The notes: generated by a model from the letters alone, not told the origin. Shown: positions 36,035 through 45,013, counted from the first letter of the stretch. The stretch: DNA of 62,941 bases from Pseudomonadota bacterium (GCA_018971625.1 JAGXAJ010000016.1:1-62941), one strand, 5' to 3'. Numbers and translations: made by a program.

Positions 36035-37381
36035 ATGGAGCCTGTACCAGGCGCCCTGCTGACAGACCTTTACCAGCTCGCCATGATCCAGGCCTATCTG
36101 GACTCGGGTCAGACCGACACCGCAGTCTTCGAATTCTTCGTCCGCAAGGTGCCGCCACAACGCAATTTTCTGATGGCGGCAGGGCTGGAGCAGGCACTCG
36201 ATTACCTGGAAAACCTGAGATTCTCCGCCGCGGAGCTCGACTGGCTCGGGAAGACCGGCCGCTTCAACGCGCGCCTGATCGACTACCTCGCCAATTTCCG
36301 TTTTAGCGGCGAGATTCATGCGATGCCGGAAGGCACGCTTTTCTTTCAGAACGAACCGATCCTGCGGGTGACGGCGCCGTTGCCGCAAGCGCAACTCGTC
36401 GAAACACGCCTCATCAATATCCTTCAATACCAGACGTTGGTCGCCTCCAAGGCGGCGCGCATGGTGCTGATCGCGCCGGGCAAGTTGTTGGTTGATTTCG
36501 GTCTACGTCGCGCCCACGGCGCCGATGCCGGACTGATGGCGGCGCGCGCCAGCTACATCGCGGGCTTCGCCGGAACTGCTACCCTCCTTGCCGAAAAAGT
36601 GTTCGGTATTCCGACCTATGGCACCATGGCGCACTCGTTCATACAATCCTTCGACGACGAAGCGGAAGCGTTCGAGGCCTTTGCTCGTGCCCGGCCTCAG
36701 AATCTGACGTTGCTCATCGATACCTATGATACCGAGGCCGCTGCTCGAAAGGTGGTCGCACTGGCGCCGCGTTTGAAGCAATCGGGAATTGCTGTGCAGG
36801 CAGTCCGGATCGATAGCGGCGACCTGACGGTTCTCGCAAAGAGCGTGCGCGCCATCCTCGACGCCGGCGGTCTCGGTGATACCGGAATCTTCGTGAGCGG
36901 CGGGATCGACGAGGACACGCTCGCTACATTCGCACGCGAGAAGGCACCGATCGATGGCATCGGTATCGGGACAAGCCTTGTCACATCGTCCGATGCACCG
37001 GCCCTCGACTGCGCCTACAAATTGCAGGAATATGCCGGCTTCCCGCGTCGCAAGCGTTCGACGGGAAAGGCGACATGGCCCGGTCGCAAACAAGTCTGGC
37101 GGCGTTGTGACAGGGAAGGTCGCATGATGTCGGACATCTTGTCGACGGAGAATGACGCTCATGAAGGCAAAACTCTGATCCATCCTGTGATGGCGGGCGG
37201 CCGTCGCATTGGCCCGTACCCTTCGCTTCACGACATCAGGGCGCATGCGCGTCGCGAACTCGCGCGGCTGCCGGGAGCAATTGACTCGCCGGTGTCCTAT
37301 CCAGTGCAGGTCTCACAGTCCCTGGGGCAACTGGCGGCCGCGGCGGATCGGAGGTCAGATCTGTTGGAGGCGCGGCCATGA
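36035..37381 (+). CDS. pncB: Nicotinate phosphoribosyltransferase
   Basis: 448 aa. Starts LLTDLYQLAMIQAYLDSGQT; FFVRKVPPQRNFLMAAGLEQ; ILQYQTLVASKAARMVLIAP; FGLRRAHGADAGLMAARASY; GTMAHSFIQSFDDEAEAFEA with the conserved His; VRIDSGDL and FVSGGIDEDTL at the phosphate site. It converts nicotinate, PRPP and ATP to nicotinate mononucleotide. The stop overlaps the start of the nicotinamidase gene (ATGA), giving a complete nicotinamide-to-NaMN path in consecutive genes. Confidence 0.95.
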   Translation: MEPVPGALLTDLYQLAMIQAYLDSGQTDTAVFEFFVRKVPPQRNFLMAAGLEQALDYLENLRFSAAELDWLGKTGRFNARLIDYLANFRFSGEIHAMPEGTLFFQNEPILRVTAPLPQAQLVETRLINILQYQTLVASKAARMVLIAPGKLLVDFGLRRAHGADAGLMAARASYIAGFAGTATLLAEKVFGIPTYGTMAHSFIQSFDDEAEAFEAFARARPQNLTLLIDTYDTEAAARKVVALAPRLKQSGIAVQAVRIDSGDLTVLAKSVRAILDAGGLGDTGIFVSGGIDEDTLATFAREKAPIDGIGIGTSLVTSSDAPALDCAYKLQEYAGFPRRKRSTGKATWPGRKQVWRRCDREGRMMSDILSTENDAHEGKTLIHPVMAGGRRIGPYPSLHDIRAHARRELARLPGAIDSPVSYPVQVSQSLGQLAAAADRRSDLLEARP

Positions 37382-38003
37382 AGATTTCAAGCCAGGATGC
37401 GTTGATCGCGGTCGACGTGCAAAACGATTTCTGCACCGGAGGTGCGTTGGCCGTGCCCGAGGGCGAGAAGGTCGTTCCGGCCATCAACCGTATCGGGCAG
37501 AAGTTTGAAAACGTGGTGCTGACGCAGGACTGGCATCCGGAGGACCATGTGTCTCTGGTTTCCAATCATCCGCACCGGCGCCCCTTTGAGACTATAGAGC
37601 TCAGTTACGGACCACAGGTGCTGTGGCCCGATCATTGCGTCCAGGGCAGCACCGGCGCCAACTTCCACAATGCGCTCGAAACCACACGCGCGAGACTCGT
37701 GCTGCGTAAAGGCACTCATCGCGACATCGATTCCTATTCGGCGTTCTATGAGAACGACCACAAGACGCCGACCGGTCTTGCTGGTTATCTAAGAGAGCGT
37801 GGCTTGAAGACGCTATTCTTCGTCGGCTTGGCGTTCGATTTCTGCGTCCGCTACTCGGCCGAGGAGGCGCGCAAGGCCGGTTTTGAAGCTGTGGTCATCG
37901 AGGAATCCTGTCGCGGCATTGATCTTGACGGCTCCCCGTCGCCACGCATCGGAGCTTGAAATCGCTCGGCATTCCGGTGGTCGGCATCGAGGCCTTCTTC
38001 TGA
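37378..38003 (+). pseudogene. pncA: Nicotinamidase, C-terminally frameshifted
   Basis: Isochorismatase-fold amidase. Catalytic triad Asp13 (VDVQNDFCTGGAL), Lys111 (LRKGTHRDIDSYSAF) and Cys156 (VGLAFDFCVRYSAEEA); metal site DWHPEDH. The first 187 residues are normal. Then the frame slips in the run ggctcccc near 37938 and ends early at 37959. In the other frame the expected tail VATHRSLKSLGIPVVGIEAF continues to 38003. All catalytic residues precede the slip, so the 193-aa product could keep activity; a sequencing error in the C run is also possible. Confidence 0.85.
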
Positions 38004-38021
38004 CGAAGGCAACGGGGTCTT

Positions 38022-38035
38022 CTGATCTGGATCAA
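38022..38035. promoter_or_regulatory. Near-perfect FixK-type site upstream of polX
   Basis: CTGATCTGGATCAA, one mismatch, 49 nt before the polX ATG at 38085. The spacing equals that of the perfect sites. Confidence 0.6.
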
Positions 38036-38084
38036 AGGCGCGGCTTCGAGGCATCTCTAGTCTGGCCGCGTACAGGATACGTCG

Positions 38085-39799
38085 ATGCCGGTTCAGAACG
38101 CCGAAATTGCTGGACATGTTCGACCAGACGGCCGAGCTGCTCGAAATAAAGGCGACAATCCATTTCGTTCGCGGGCATATCGAAACGCGGCACGTGTCAT
38201 CGAACGTCTTCCAAAGAGCATCACTAGCCTTCTGAAAGCAGGCGAGGATCTTTCCGAGCTGCCGGGCATCGGCAAGGATCTCGCAGGCAAGATCGCCACC
38301 ATCGTCGCGACCCATCATTTCGACGTGCTCGACAAGCTCAAGCGCGATTTGCCCGGCGTCTCGGCGAGATTGCCGCTCTTCCGGGCCTGGGTCCGAAACG
38401 CGTCAAGCTGCCTTACGACAAACTTGGTGTCCGGTCGCTCGAGGATCTGCGACGCGCGGTCAAGACCGGCCGCCTGCGGGAGCTGCGTGGCTTCGGTGTC
38501 AAAAGCGAAGAAAAGCTCGCCGCCGCGCTCGCCAAACCCCAGGTCGAGAAGCGGTTCAAGCTGTCGGAGGCCGAAGCGGAGGCCGAGGCTCTCCTGAACC
38601 ACCTGCGACCGAGTGCAAGCGCTGGTCAGGTGATTGTCGCCGGCAGCTATCGCCGACGGCGCGATACCGTCGGCGATCTCGACGTGTTGATGGTCGCACG
38701 CGACGGGAGTGCCGCAGGTGACAAGTTGGCCAAGTATGAGAACGTCGCCAACGTTCTCGCCCATGGTCCGACACGGACTACGGTCGTGCTTCGCTCCGGG
38801 CTTCAGGTCGACCTGCGCGTCGTCCCGAAGGTGAGTTACGGCGCGGCGCTGATGTATTTCACGGGCTCGAAAGCTCATAATATCGCGCTGCGCGGGTTTG
38901 CAAACGATCACGACTGGAAGCTCAACGAATATGGCCTGTTCGCCGACGAACGCCGTATTGCCGGAGCAACTGAGGAGGAGATCTCTCGCAAGCTTGGGCT
39001 TGCGATGATTCCTCCGGAAATGCGCGAAGACCGCGGCGAGATAGCGCTCGCCCGTACCGGGCAACTACCTAGACTGATCTCGCTTGCCGATATTCGCGGC
39101 GATTTGCATGTTCACTCCAACTGGAGTGACGGTACGGCGCCGATTGCCGAGATGGCCTCTGCCGCCAAGGCGAGGGGTTACGCCTACATGGCGCTGACCG
39201 ATCATAGTCAGCATGTGACGATTGCTCACGGGCTGGATGCGACGCGGTTGGCGCGTCAGATCGATGAGATTGACCAGTTGAACGAGAAGCTCGCCGGCTT
39301 CACAGTGCTCAAGGGCGCGGAAGTCGATATCCTCGCCGACGGCAGCCTCGACCTACCCGACAAGATCCTCGCCCGGCTCGATCTGGTCGTTGCCTCCGTG
39401 CATTACAAATTCGACCTGTCTCGCAAGGCCCAGACCGAACGGATCATGAGCGCGATGGATAATCGCCACGTGTCGATTATCGCCCATCCGACGGGCCGGT
39501 TGATCGGCGAGCGGGACGCTTACGATGTCGATATGGAAGCCGTGATCGCGGCGGCTCACGAGCGTGGCTGCCATCTCGAGCTCAATGCAGATCCGGACCG
39601 GCTCGATCTGAACGACATCAATGTGCACGCGGCCAAGGCGGGCAAGGTCAAGGTTGCGATCTCGACAGATGCGCATTCAACAGGCGGATTTGCCAACATG
39701 CGGTTTGGAATTGATCAGGCGCGCCGGGGCTGGCTCGAGGCCGATAATGTGATCAATACGCTGCCTCTCGCACGCCTGCAGAAGCTTCTGAAGCGATAG
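38085..39799 (+). pseudogene. polX: DNA polymerase/3'-5' exonuclease PolX, frameshifted
   Basis: About 570 residues across frames: LLDMFDQTAELLEIK, then KGDNPFRSRAYRNAARVIER and GEDLSELPGIGKDLAGKIAT (HhH), then VIVAGSYRRRRDTVGDLDVL with the Pol beta-type Asp pair. The C-terminal PHP domain has RGDLHVHSNWSDG, YMALTDHSQH and ISTDAHSTGGFANMRFGIDQ. PolX acts in base-excision gap filling. Slips lie near 38100, 38155 and 38358; from 38360 to 39799 the frame is clean, so the polymerase and PHP domains are intact but the N-terminus is broken. Confidence 0.9.
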
Positions 39800-39808
39800 C
39801 GCGCCGAT

Positions 39809-39822
39809 TTGATCTTTCGCAA
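39809..39822. promoter_or_regulatory. FixK2-type site (TTGA-N6-GCAA)
   Basis: TTGATCTTTCGCAA fits the asymmetric FixK2 half-site variant, 51 nt before the ATG at 39874. Confidence 0.5.
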
Positions 39823-39873
39823 TTTGTGCACGAAAGCATTGCTTAGAGTTGTGCGTCCATAATGGAGGCACGA

Positions 39874-40194
39874 ATGAAACTGGCGAAACGGATTGGCGGG
39901 CTTGCGATTGTCGCTGTGATTGCGGCCGCACTGACGCTGCCGACGACGGCTGAGGCGCGGGGCGGGCGGTTTGCCGCCGGCGCCTTTGCTGGATTTGCCG
40001 CCGGCGCTCTGATCGGCACGGCGATTGGAGGCGCCTGGGGACCCTATCCCTATTACTACGGCTATCCGGGCCCGGTCTATTTCCCACCCGCTCCCTACTA
40101 CGGGCCCTATGCCTATTACGGCTTTGGCGGCTGCTATGCTCGCACCGTATGGACTGGTCGGCACTGGCGTCACGCACGCGTCTGCTATTACTGA
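39874..40194 (+). CDS. Small exported Gly/Tyr-rich protein
   Basis: 106 aa. ATG at 39874 has GGAGG 6 nt upstream. Signal peptide MKLAKRIGGLAIVAVIAAAL with cleavage likely after AEA. The mature part has a glycine-zipper-like AGAFAGFAAGALIGTAIGGA, then a Tyr/Pro/Gly-rich stretch and a C-terminal pair of Cys (GGCYARTVWTG, HARVCYY). This is a common rhizobial periplasmic protein type of unknown function. Followed by a hairpin terminator at 40213. Confidence 0.85.
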   Translation: MKLAKRIGGLAIVAVIAAALTLPTTAEARGGRFAAGAFAGFAAGALIGTAIGGAWGPYPYYYGYPGPVYFPPAPYYGPYAYYGFGGCYARTVWTGRHWRHARVCYY

Positions 40195-40212
40195 GTGATC
40201 GTCTTCACGTAC

Positions 40213-40242
40213 AGCGGCTCACCGCTCCAGCGGCGAGCCGCT
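40213..40242 (+). terminator. Rho-independent terminator-like hairpin
   Basis: Stem AGCGGCTC / GAGCCGCT (8 bp, 14-nt loop) followed by TTTCAT, 18 nt after the stop of the 39874 gene. Confidence 0.6.
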
Positions 40243-40292
40243 TTCATGTCGTTGACGTCGAGGCGGAGCTATTTAAGGTCCCGGCGCATTAG

Positions 40293-40961
40293 CTAGGGCT
40301 TTCGGAGATGGCGCTCGAACCATTGCGCGGCATGCTTGATCACTGCGTCCATTGCACCGGGCTCCGGGAACAGATGCGTGGCGCCTTCAACGATTTCCAA
40401 TGCTTTCGGAACTCGCAATCGGCCGAGGGCCTCCTCATTCAGCTCGATAACCTGAAAATCAGCACCCCCGACAATCAGCAGCGTCGGTGCTCGGACCATT
40501 GGGAGCGCGTCGCCGGCGAGATCTGGGCGTCCTCCGCGGGAAACCACCGCGCGGATGCGCTCAGGAAGCCGGGCGGCAGCCACGAGAGCCGCTGCGGCCC
40601 CGGTGCTGGCACCGAACAAACCGACGGGAAGGCCCGCGATCAATGGCCCTTGCCCGTCTAACCATTCCACCACCTCGACAAGGCGTTCCGCAAGCAAGGG
40701 AATGTCGAATACGTTGGCCCGATCGGACTCTTCCTGCGCCGTGAGCAAGTCAAACAGCAAGGTCGCAAAGCCATGGCCGTTCAGAGCCCGCGCGACCGCG
40801 GTGTTGCGCGGACTGTGGCGGCTCGAGCCGCTGCCATGAGCAAAGACAACCAGCCCGATCGGCTGCTTTGGCGCGTTCAGGGTACCAGGAAGACCAAGCG
40901 GCGGAATGGCCACCTCGGAGGACGTGACCGGTGGCAGCCTCGCTATCGTGTGCCGGCTCAT
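40293..40961 (-). CDS. Alpha/beta hydrolase (dienelactone hydrolase-like)
   Basis: 222 aa. Oxyanion region VVFAHGSGSSRHSPRNTAVA, nucleophile Ser in GLFGASTGAAAALVAAARLP, acid in LLIVGGADF and His in VEGATHLFPEPGAMD. No signal peptide. Substrate unknown; in many genomes this subgroup is attached to phosphoribosyltransferase or Usp genes. It ends an operon (CBS-BON, DUF2267, hydrolase), starting 8 nt after DUF2267. Confidence 0.88.
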   Translation of the reverse strand: MSRHTIARLPPVTSSEVAIPPLGLPGTLNAPKQPIGLVVFAHGSGSSRHSPRNTAVARALNGHGFATLLFDLLTAQEESDRANVFDIPLLAERLVEVVEWLDGQGPLIAGLPVGLFGASTGAAAALVAAARLPERIRAVVSRGGRPDLAGDALPMVRAPTLLIVGGADFQVIELNEEALGRLRVPKALEIVEGATHLFPEPGAMDAVIKHAAQWFERHLRKP

Positions 40962-40969
40962 GAGACGAC

Positions 40970-41257
40970 CTAGGCCTGCATAGCTCGCAACGAGGCTGGC
41001 AAATGATTCATGACCTTTTCGAACTCGCCTGGATCGAGCTTTTCCCAGAGAACCTCGAATACGCCGCGGACGACGGCCGCGCCGAGCTTGACCGCGGCCT
41101 CGGGAGGAATGCGGTCCCTTAACGCGTGTAGCACCGCGCGTAGCGCATTGTAGGCCTGATGGCGATCGTCGAGCTCAAGTTCTTCCTCTACGCCTTTCAA
41201 CCAAACGTTAGTCTCCTCGATCGTGTGATCCAAAACGGTGACGCGGGTATTGCTCAT
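40970..41257 (-). CDS. DUF2267 protein
   Basis: 95 aa. The DUF2267 pattern is present: TNVWLKGVEEELELDDRHQA, YNALRAVLHALRDRIPPEAA and LPASLRAMQA. All-helical, cytoplasmic, function not established. It lies 16 nt after the CBS-BON gene and 8 nt before the hydrolase gene, so the three are one operon. Confidence 0.85.
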   Translation of the reverse strand: MSNTRVTVLDHTIEETNVWLKGVEEELELDDRHQAYNALRAVLHALRDRIPPEAAVKLGAAVVRGVFEVLWEKLDPGEFEKVMNHLPASLRAMQA

Positions 41258-41273
41258 AATGCGCCTCCTTGTT

Positions 41274-41942
41274 CTAGTAACTATACGTGGAGCCTTGCGT
41301 CAGATGGTCATTTACTGCGACGACACCCGGAACGGACTCGGCGGCCACCCGGATGGCCCGCTGCTCTTCCTCAGACTGCGCAAAGCCCCACAGGTCGATT
41401 ACGCCGTTCGTAACGATCACGTTTAGCTTGTGGACGTGTGACCATGGCTGCTTTTGCAATTCTGCTACCAAACGTTCCCGGATCATCGTGTCGGGCACGC
41501 TGATTTCGAGCTTGGGGCGGGCGCTGGCGACAGCTTGGACAATATTGGCGCGACTCACGATCCCAACGAGGTCGCCGCCTTCGCTGACGATCGGAACGCG
41601 CTTGATGTGCTGGGCCTCAAGGAGATCGACAATTTCGTATAGTGACGTGTCCGGCCGAGCCGTTTGGACGTCCTTGGCCATGATGTCCTTCACTTTTGTC
41701 GCGTGCGACTGGACGTATTCGGCTGCAAGAATGCGCTTCCCGGAAATAAGAGATAGACACCATGAAGCGAGGCGCTTCGTGCCAGCCTCCTTCCGATGCA
41801 TCAAATCGGCTTCGCTCACGATTCCGACCAGCTTGCCCGCGTGATCGACGACGGGAAGCGCGCTGATGTGTTTGTCAAGCAAGGTCTTTGCCACGTCGTG
41901 AACCGTGACATTTTCGCCGACGGTGATTACTGGCGAGACCAT
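41274..41942 (-). CDS. CBS-BON domain protein (second copy)
   Basis: 222 aa from ATG at 41942. CBS1 HISALPVVDHAGKLVGIVSE, CBS2 HIKRVPIVSEGGDLVGIVSR and a BON tail (VIDLWGFAQSEEEQRAIRVA). Nearly the same architecture and sequence pattern as 1179-1865. The paralogue starts six residues earlier (MKARDVM). Here an ATG AAA GCG is present just upstream but out of frame by two bases, so the original N-terminus seems lost through a small indel and ATG 41942 is the only in-frame ATG. First gene of an operon with DUF2267 and hydrolase. Confidence 0.85.
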   Translation of the reverse strand: MVSPVITVGENVTVHDVAKTLLDKHISALPVVDHAGKLVGIVSEADLMHRKEAGTKRLASWCLSLISGKRILAAEYVQSHATKVKDIMAKDVQTARPDTSLYEIVDLLEAQHIKRVPIVSEGGDLVGIVSRANIVQAVASARPKLEISVPDTMIRERLVAELQKQPWSHVHKLNVIVTNGVIDLWGFAQSEEEQRAIRVAAESVPGVVAVNDHLTQGSTYSY

Positions 41943-41997
41943 GATGTCACGTGCGCTTTCATTCGAAGCTCCTTGGATTGCGCGATCAGTCCAGAGT

Positions 41998-42060
41998 GAC
42001 GAGCATCACCAGAAAATTGAAGATGATCCATCCGACCGCGAAGTAGCACACCGGAAATTA
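41998..42060 (-). pseudogene. Relic of the small membrane protein preceding CBS-BON
   Basis: Minus-strand FPVCYFAVGWIIFNFLVMLV followed by TLD and a stop, preceded by a stop codon. The pattern matches the tail of the 1950-2162 protein (AAGWELFHWLLMIVTQD) and holds the same position upstream of a CBS-BON gene. Confidence 0.45.
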
Positions 42061-42263
42061 TTCACGTCCAACGCTTCCAGACGTAACGTCGCCCAAGCGC
42101 TCTCCTCGCGCGGAGGCGCGCAGTACTTGGCTCGGAGGGCCGAGACTCTCGAGCGGCTTGGCCCGAACGTCGGTGAAGCTGCTCAGGATGCACGACTGAC
42201 ATCTTCTGCAATCTCGGTGCAAATTGAGATGATTGAATCTCATGTGGAGTGTCGAACTTGCCA

Positions 42264-42277
42264 TTGACCTGAATCAA
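42264..42277. promoter_or_regulatory. FixK/FNR-type operator
   Basis: TTGACCTGAATCAA, perfect TTGA-N6-TCAA. It probably once drove the small membrane protein relic and the CBS-BON operator unit on the minus strand; the CBS-BON start is now 321 nt away. Confidence 0.78.
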
Positions 42278-42303
42278 TCCGGCGCATGTGCATTTTTGCT
42301 GAT

Positions 42304-42317
42304 TTGACTTCGGTCAA
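42304..42317. promoter_or_regulatory. FixK/FNR-type operator
   Basis: TTGACTTCGGTCAA, perfect TTGA-N6-TCAA, 170 nt before the host-attachment-family ATG at 42488. The second of a divergent pair with 42264. Confidence 0.75.
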
Positions 42318-42487
42318 TTCGAGCCGTGCCGCCGCAATTAAGCTGCTCGGCGATTTCGCTCCCGACACGCGAGCCATGACGGTTGAGTAGACAAAGTTCA
42401 CAGGGTTCCCGACCACATATCGGTTCCACGTTGGAACGTCTTAGTCTGGAAGCCACCCCGCGATCAGACCAACGGAAGTGGAAAAAA

Positions 42488-42943
42488 ATGACCAGATTGA
42501 AGATTCCTCACAACGCTTTTGTCTTCGTGGGCGACGGCCGCAAGGCTCTCTTCCTGAGAAATGAAGGCGATGAAATGTATCCCAATTTGAAAACGGAGCG
42601 CGTGTTCGAGGACGTCAACCCGCTGACCCACGAGCAGGGCAGCGAGCGGCCCGGGCGCCTGAGCAAGGCGGTGGGCTCCGGGCGGCGGAGCGCTGTCGAG
42701 CCGGTCGATTGGCATGAAATCGAGGAGCACCGGTTTGTAAAGAAGGTCGCCGCCGCCATGGAAGAGGTTTTGCGTGTGAGGAAGGCGTCGGCACTGGTGG
42801 TGGTGGCGCCTCCGCGGACCCTCGCTGATCTTCGAAGCGCGTTTCATAGTGACGTACAGGGGCGCATCATTGCCGAGATCAGCAAGGATCTGACCAACCA
42901 CTCGGTCGGTGAAATCGAAAATCACCTGGCCGACGCTGGCTAA
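42488..42943 (+). CDS. Host attachment family protein
   Basis: 151 aa from ATG at 42488 (GGAAGTGG upstream). FVFVGDGRKALFLRNEGDE, a TLAD-type motif in VVVAPPRTLADLRSAFHSDV and the C-terminal ISKDLTNHSVGEIENHL define the 'required for attachment to host cells' family (COG5622-like). The fold resembles eRF1/Dom34 release-factor domain 2, so a nucleic-acid or ribosome role is as likely as attachment. It sits among hypoxia genes, as is common in rhizobia. Confidence 0.88.
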   Translation: MTRLKIPHNAFVFVGDGRKALFLRNEGDEMYPNLKTERVFEDVNPLTHEQGSERPGRLSKAVGSGRRSAVEPVDWHEIEEHRFVKKVAAAMEEVLRVRKASALVVVAPPRTLADLRSAFHSDVQGRIIAEISKDLTNHSVGEIENHLADAG

Positions 42944-43198
42944 GTGTATCTGACCCCCAACGGGTCCCGTTGGCAGGTAATTTCAGACGGAGGTACGGCC
43001 GCATCCAAACATGCCAAGGTTATGGCTGAGCCGGTCAGAGGTGGCAGACCTCGCAAGCTATATCGAGACGCTCAAATAAGAACAGCCAGCATCCGGCAAT
43101 GGCCGCGTGCCTCCGGTTTGGCTGTGGAACGTCAAAGGCGGCGTGGTCAAATTTGCCGTCCGAGAGGCGCATGGCAGCAGGCCGTCGATAGACCAACG
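42944..43198 (+). pseudogene. DUF2188-like relic
   Basis: A GTG right after the host-attachment stop opens YLTPNGSRWQVISDGGTAAS, resembling the start of DUF2188 proteins. The rest is broken: a second frame gives SRSEVADLASYIETLK and a third PPVWLWNVKGGVVKFAVREA before a stop. The pieces may come from more than one gene. Low confidence on identity. Confidence 0.35.
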
Positions 43199-43578
43199 CT
43201 AACCCACTTCTCCTTCTGAGAGCATCATCTGACGACTTGATCTCAGCGTGGCTTTCGCAGCGTTAGATAGGCTTATGTTGGAAGATGTCGCGAAGTTCCG
43301 TAGGAAAACGTGATCCGATCTCTACATTTTCGGCCACAGTTTACGGACGAGAGTTGCGAAGACCTGTGTTCCGAGCGCGCGAGCGTTTTTGCAGATGAAC
43401 CGCTCTGTGCGTCCCCGTGATCGCTGCCAATTAATTTAAGGGACGATGTCGGCCGATCATATCGCTCACGCGACCAATACAACGATCCTCATCGCTCAAT
43501 CCTCGATCAGTCTCGCTGCACGTTCGGGTAACTCGCGCAGCGCAACCCACGACCATGCTGTGCTCGACGTGAGGGGCG
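43199..43578. other. Intergenic, no gene seen
   Basis: 380 bases between the DUF2188-like relic and the convergent PAS gene. No convincing reading frame, operator or terminator was recognised. Confidence 0.45.
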
Positions 43579-44201
43579 TTAGGCGACCTTCTGAATCTGC
43601 ATGTATTGCGCAGTCACGTCAATCACCTGATGAAGAATGAAGACGAGCTTGCCAGCCTCGTTGAGTATCGGGCTGTTTACGGGTTGCCAATATCGCTCCA
43701 CGAAAGCCCGCCCAAGTCCCTCACGTCGTAGCGTTGGACCGCCATGGCGTGCGACCTGCCGGTAGTCGCAACGATGCTGAGGGACGAGAACAGATTTGCC
43801 ACGCCATCCGCTGCTGGATCATCCGGATTATCGGGGAAGACCTCGAAAATCTTCTCGCCGGCAACTTTGCTAGCATCAATCATGGCAGCCGCCGCGTAGG
43901 CCTTGTTGGCATCCACAATGTGCAGACCGGGGCCGGGATCGAGGAGTAATAGCGGCTTGGTTGCCGCTTCAAACTCGCGCTGGAAGCAACTTGTCATCTT
44001 CGGCGCGGCATGCGAGAACAGTTGCTCGCGCACGACCTGCGCGTGCGAATAGGTCCCGCGCGTGGAGGCTTCGATCATTGCAAGCTTGCGCTGCGAAGTG
44101 GCGAGCAGTGATCGAAGAATACGCCGCGCTTCCTCCTTCGTCTCGCGCGACAGGAGTTGCTGGAAGTGCGCAATATTCTGCTCTTCGATGAAGCGTTGCA
44201 T
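43579..44201 (-). pseudogene. PAS domain protein with helical N-terminus, frameshifted
   Basis: From ATG 44201: helical module FIEEQNIAHFQQLLSRETKE and RRILRSLLATSQRKLAMIEA, which matches the small helical family at 23518 and 50887. A PAS domain follows (LLLLDPGPGLHIVDANKAYA, KIFEVFPDNPDDP). A one-base slip near 43705 changes the end; the other frame continues AFVERYWQPVNSPILNEAGK and VFILHQVIDVTAQYM to a stop at 43579, completing the PAS fold. No kinase or effector domain follows. Possibly a sensor adaptor protein. Confidence 0.75.
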
Positions 44202-44246
44202 GACGCTTCCCACCTGAGGCCACCCCATATATTAAACTATCAGAGA

Positions 44247-44621
44247 TTAGGGCCAATGGAACCCCTCGAGAAACCGAGATTCGGTGCGACCGTGTTCGAG
44301 CGTCAGCCGGCCAGCGATCTGCTCGGGAGAGTGTCCCATCGCAAGGCGGTTTTTCACCAGATATTGCAGGTCCGGCTGACGCGCTAACTTGAAGCGGCCA
44401 TCCCAGCGCCTTCGGCGCTGAGCAAGTTTCTGGGCTCTCGCGGGTGCATATCCCCCTGACCACACTTTGGTAGCCGAGCTGTTACGAGTGATCTCCCGGC
44501 TGAGTGTCGACACATGTCGTTGGAGGGTACGGGCGATCATTTGTATCGATTCACCGGCTGCACGCAGGCGATAAATCTCGATCCGCTCTTCAAGGCTGAG
44601 CTGGCAATAACATTGTCCCAT
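44247..44621 (-). mobile_element. IS30-family transposase fragment
   Basis: From ATG 44621: helix-turn-helix region CQLSLEERIEIYRLRAAGES and QMIARTLQRHVSTLSREI, then LARQPDLQYLVKNRLAMGHS and PEQIAGRLTLEHGRT. This is the N-terminal third of an IS30 transposase. The DDE catalytic domain is absent. The bases 44622-44655 resemble the IS left end. The reading frame is fused upstream to a cytochrome b fragment. Confidence 0.85.
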
Positions 44622-44657
44622 CGCAACAACACCATAGCAGGTATTGCACTTGTCCTG

Positions 44658-44774
44658 TGAACCATGGCGGTGGATGTCCGGCATTAACCAGCCAATCAGG
44701 TATTGCGCCAGCAAGAGCGCTACGATCGTCCAGTGGAAAACCTTAGCTGTCGTCCCATACTGCGTCTCATTCAC
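44658..44774 (-). pseudogene. Cytochrome b561-type N-terminal fragment
   Basis: MNETQYGTTAKVFHWTIVAL and LLAQYLIGWLMPDIHRHG encode the first membrane helix and a haem-ligand His (FHW) of a b561/hydrogenase-type cytochrome b. The rest is replaced by the IS30 end, giving a chimeric open frame. The gene was cut by the insertion. Confidence 0.75.
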
Positions 44775-44828
44775 ATCAACTCCGTAAAAAAACGTGGCTC
44801 TAACGAGCCTGATGGCCGGCCGACGATC

Positions 44829-45013
44829 CTAAGATGCGTCGATTAGCACGCTTATTCCAAGTACGATAACACCTCCAAGGACCACCACCTGGAAGAACGC
44901 CTGCTGGAGAGGTGTGTCCATGTATCACGCGCGGATGGAAGCAATATCCCACAACTCGAAGAATACGATGACGCCGGCAATCCCGGCCGCGATCCAGAAG
45001 GCCTTAGGTGAAG
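44829..45013 (-). pseudogene. VIT1/CCC1-type membrane protein tail (relic)
   Basis: The minus strand reads AFWIAAGIAGVIVFFELWDI and ASIRA, then a TGA stop, then in the same frame YMDTPLQQAFFQVVVLGGVI and VLGISVLIDAS, then a stop. Two hydrophobic helices separated by a 'YMDTP' loop resemble the C-terminus of VIT1/CCC1 iron/manganese transporters. Only the end survives, with one nonsense codon. Confidence 0.5.

Noticed and set aside
35246..36427. The minus-strand open frame that would extend the kinase-like gene to 750 aa
   Set aside because: Its upstream half is exactly antisense to the PRTase and nicotinate PRTase genes and has no homology; the operator at 35280 would lie inside it.
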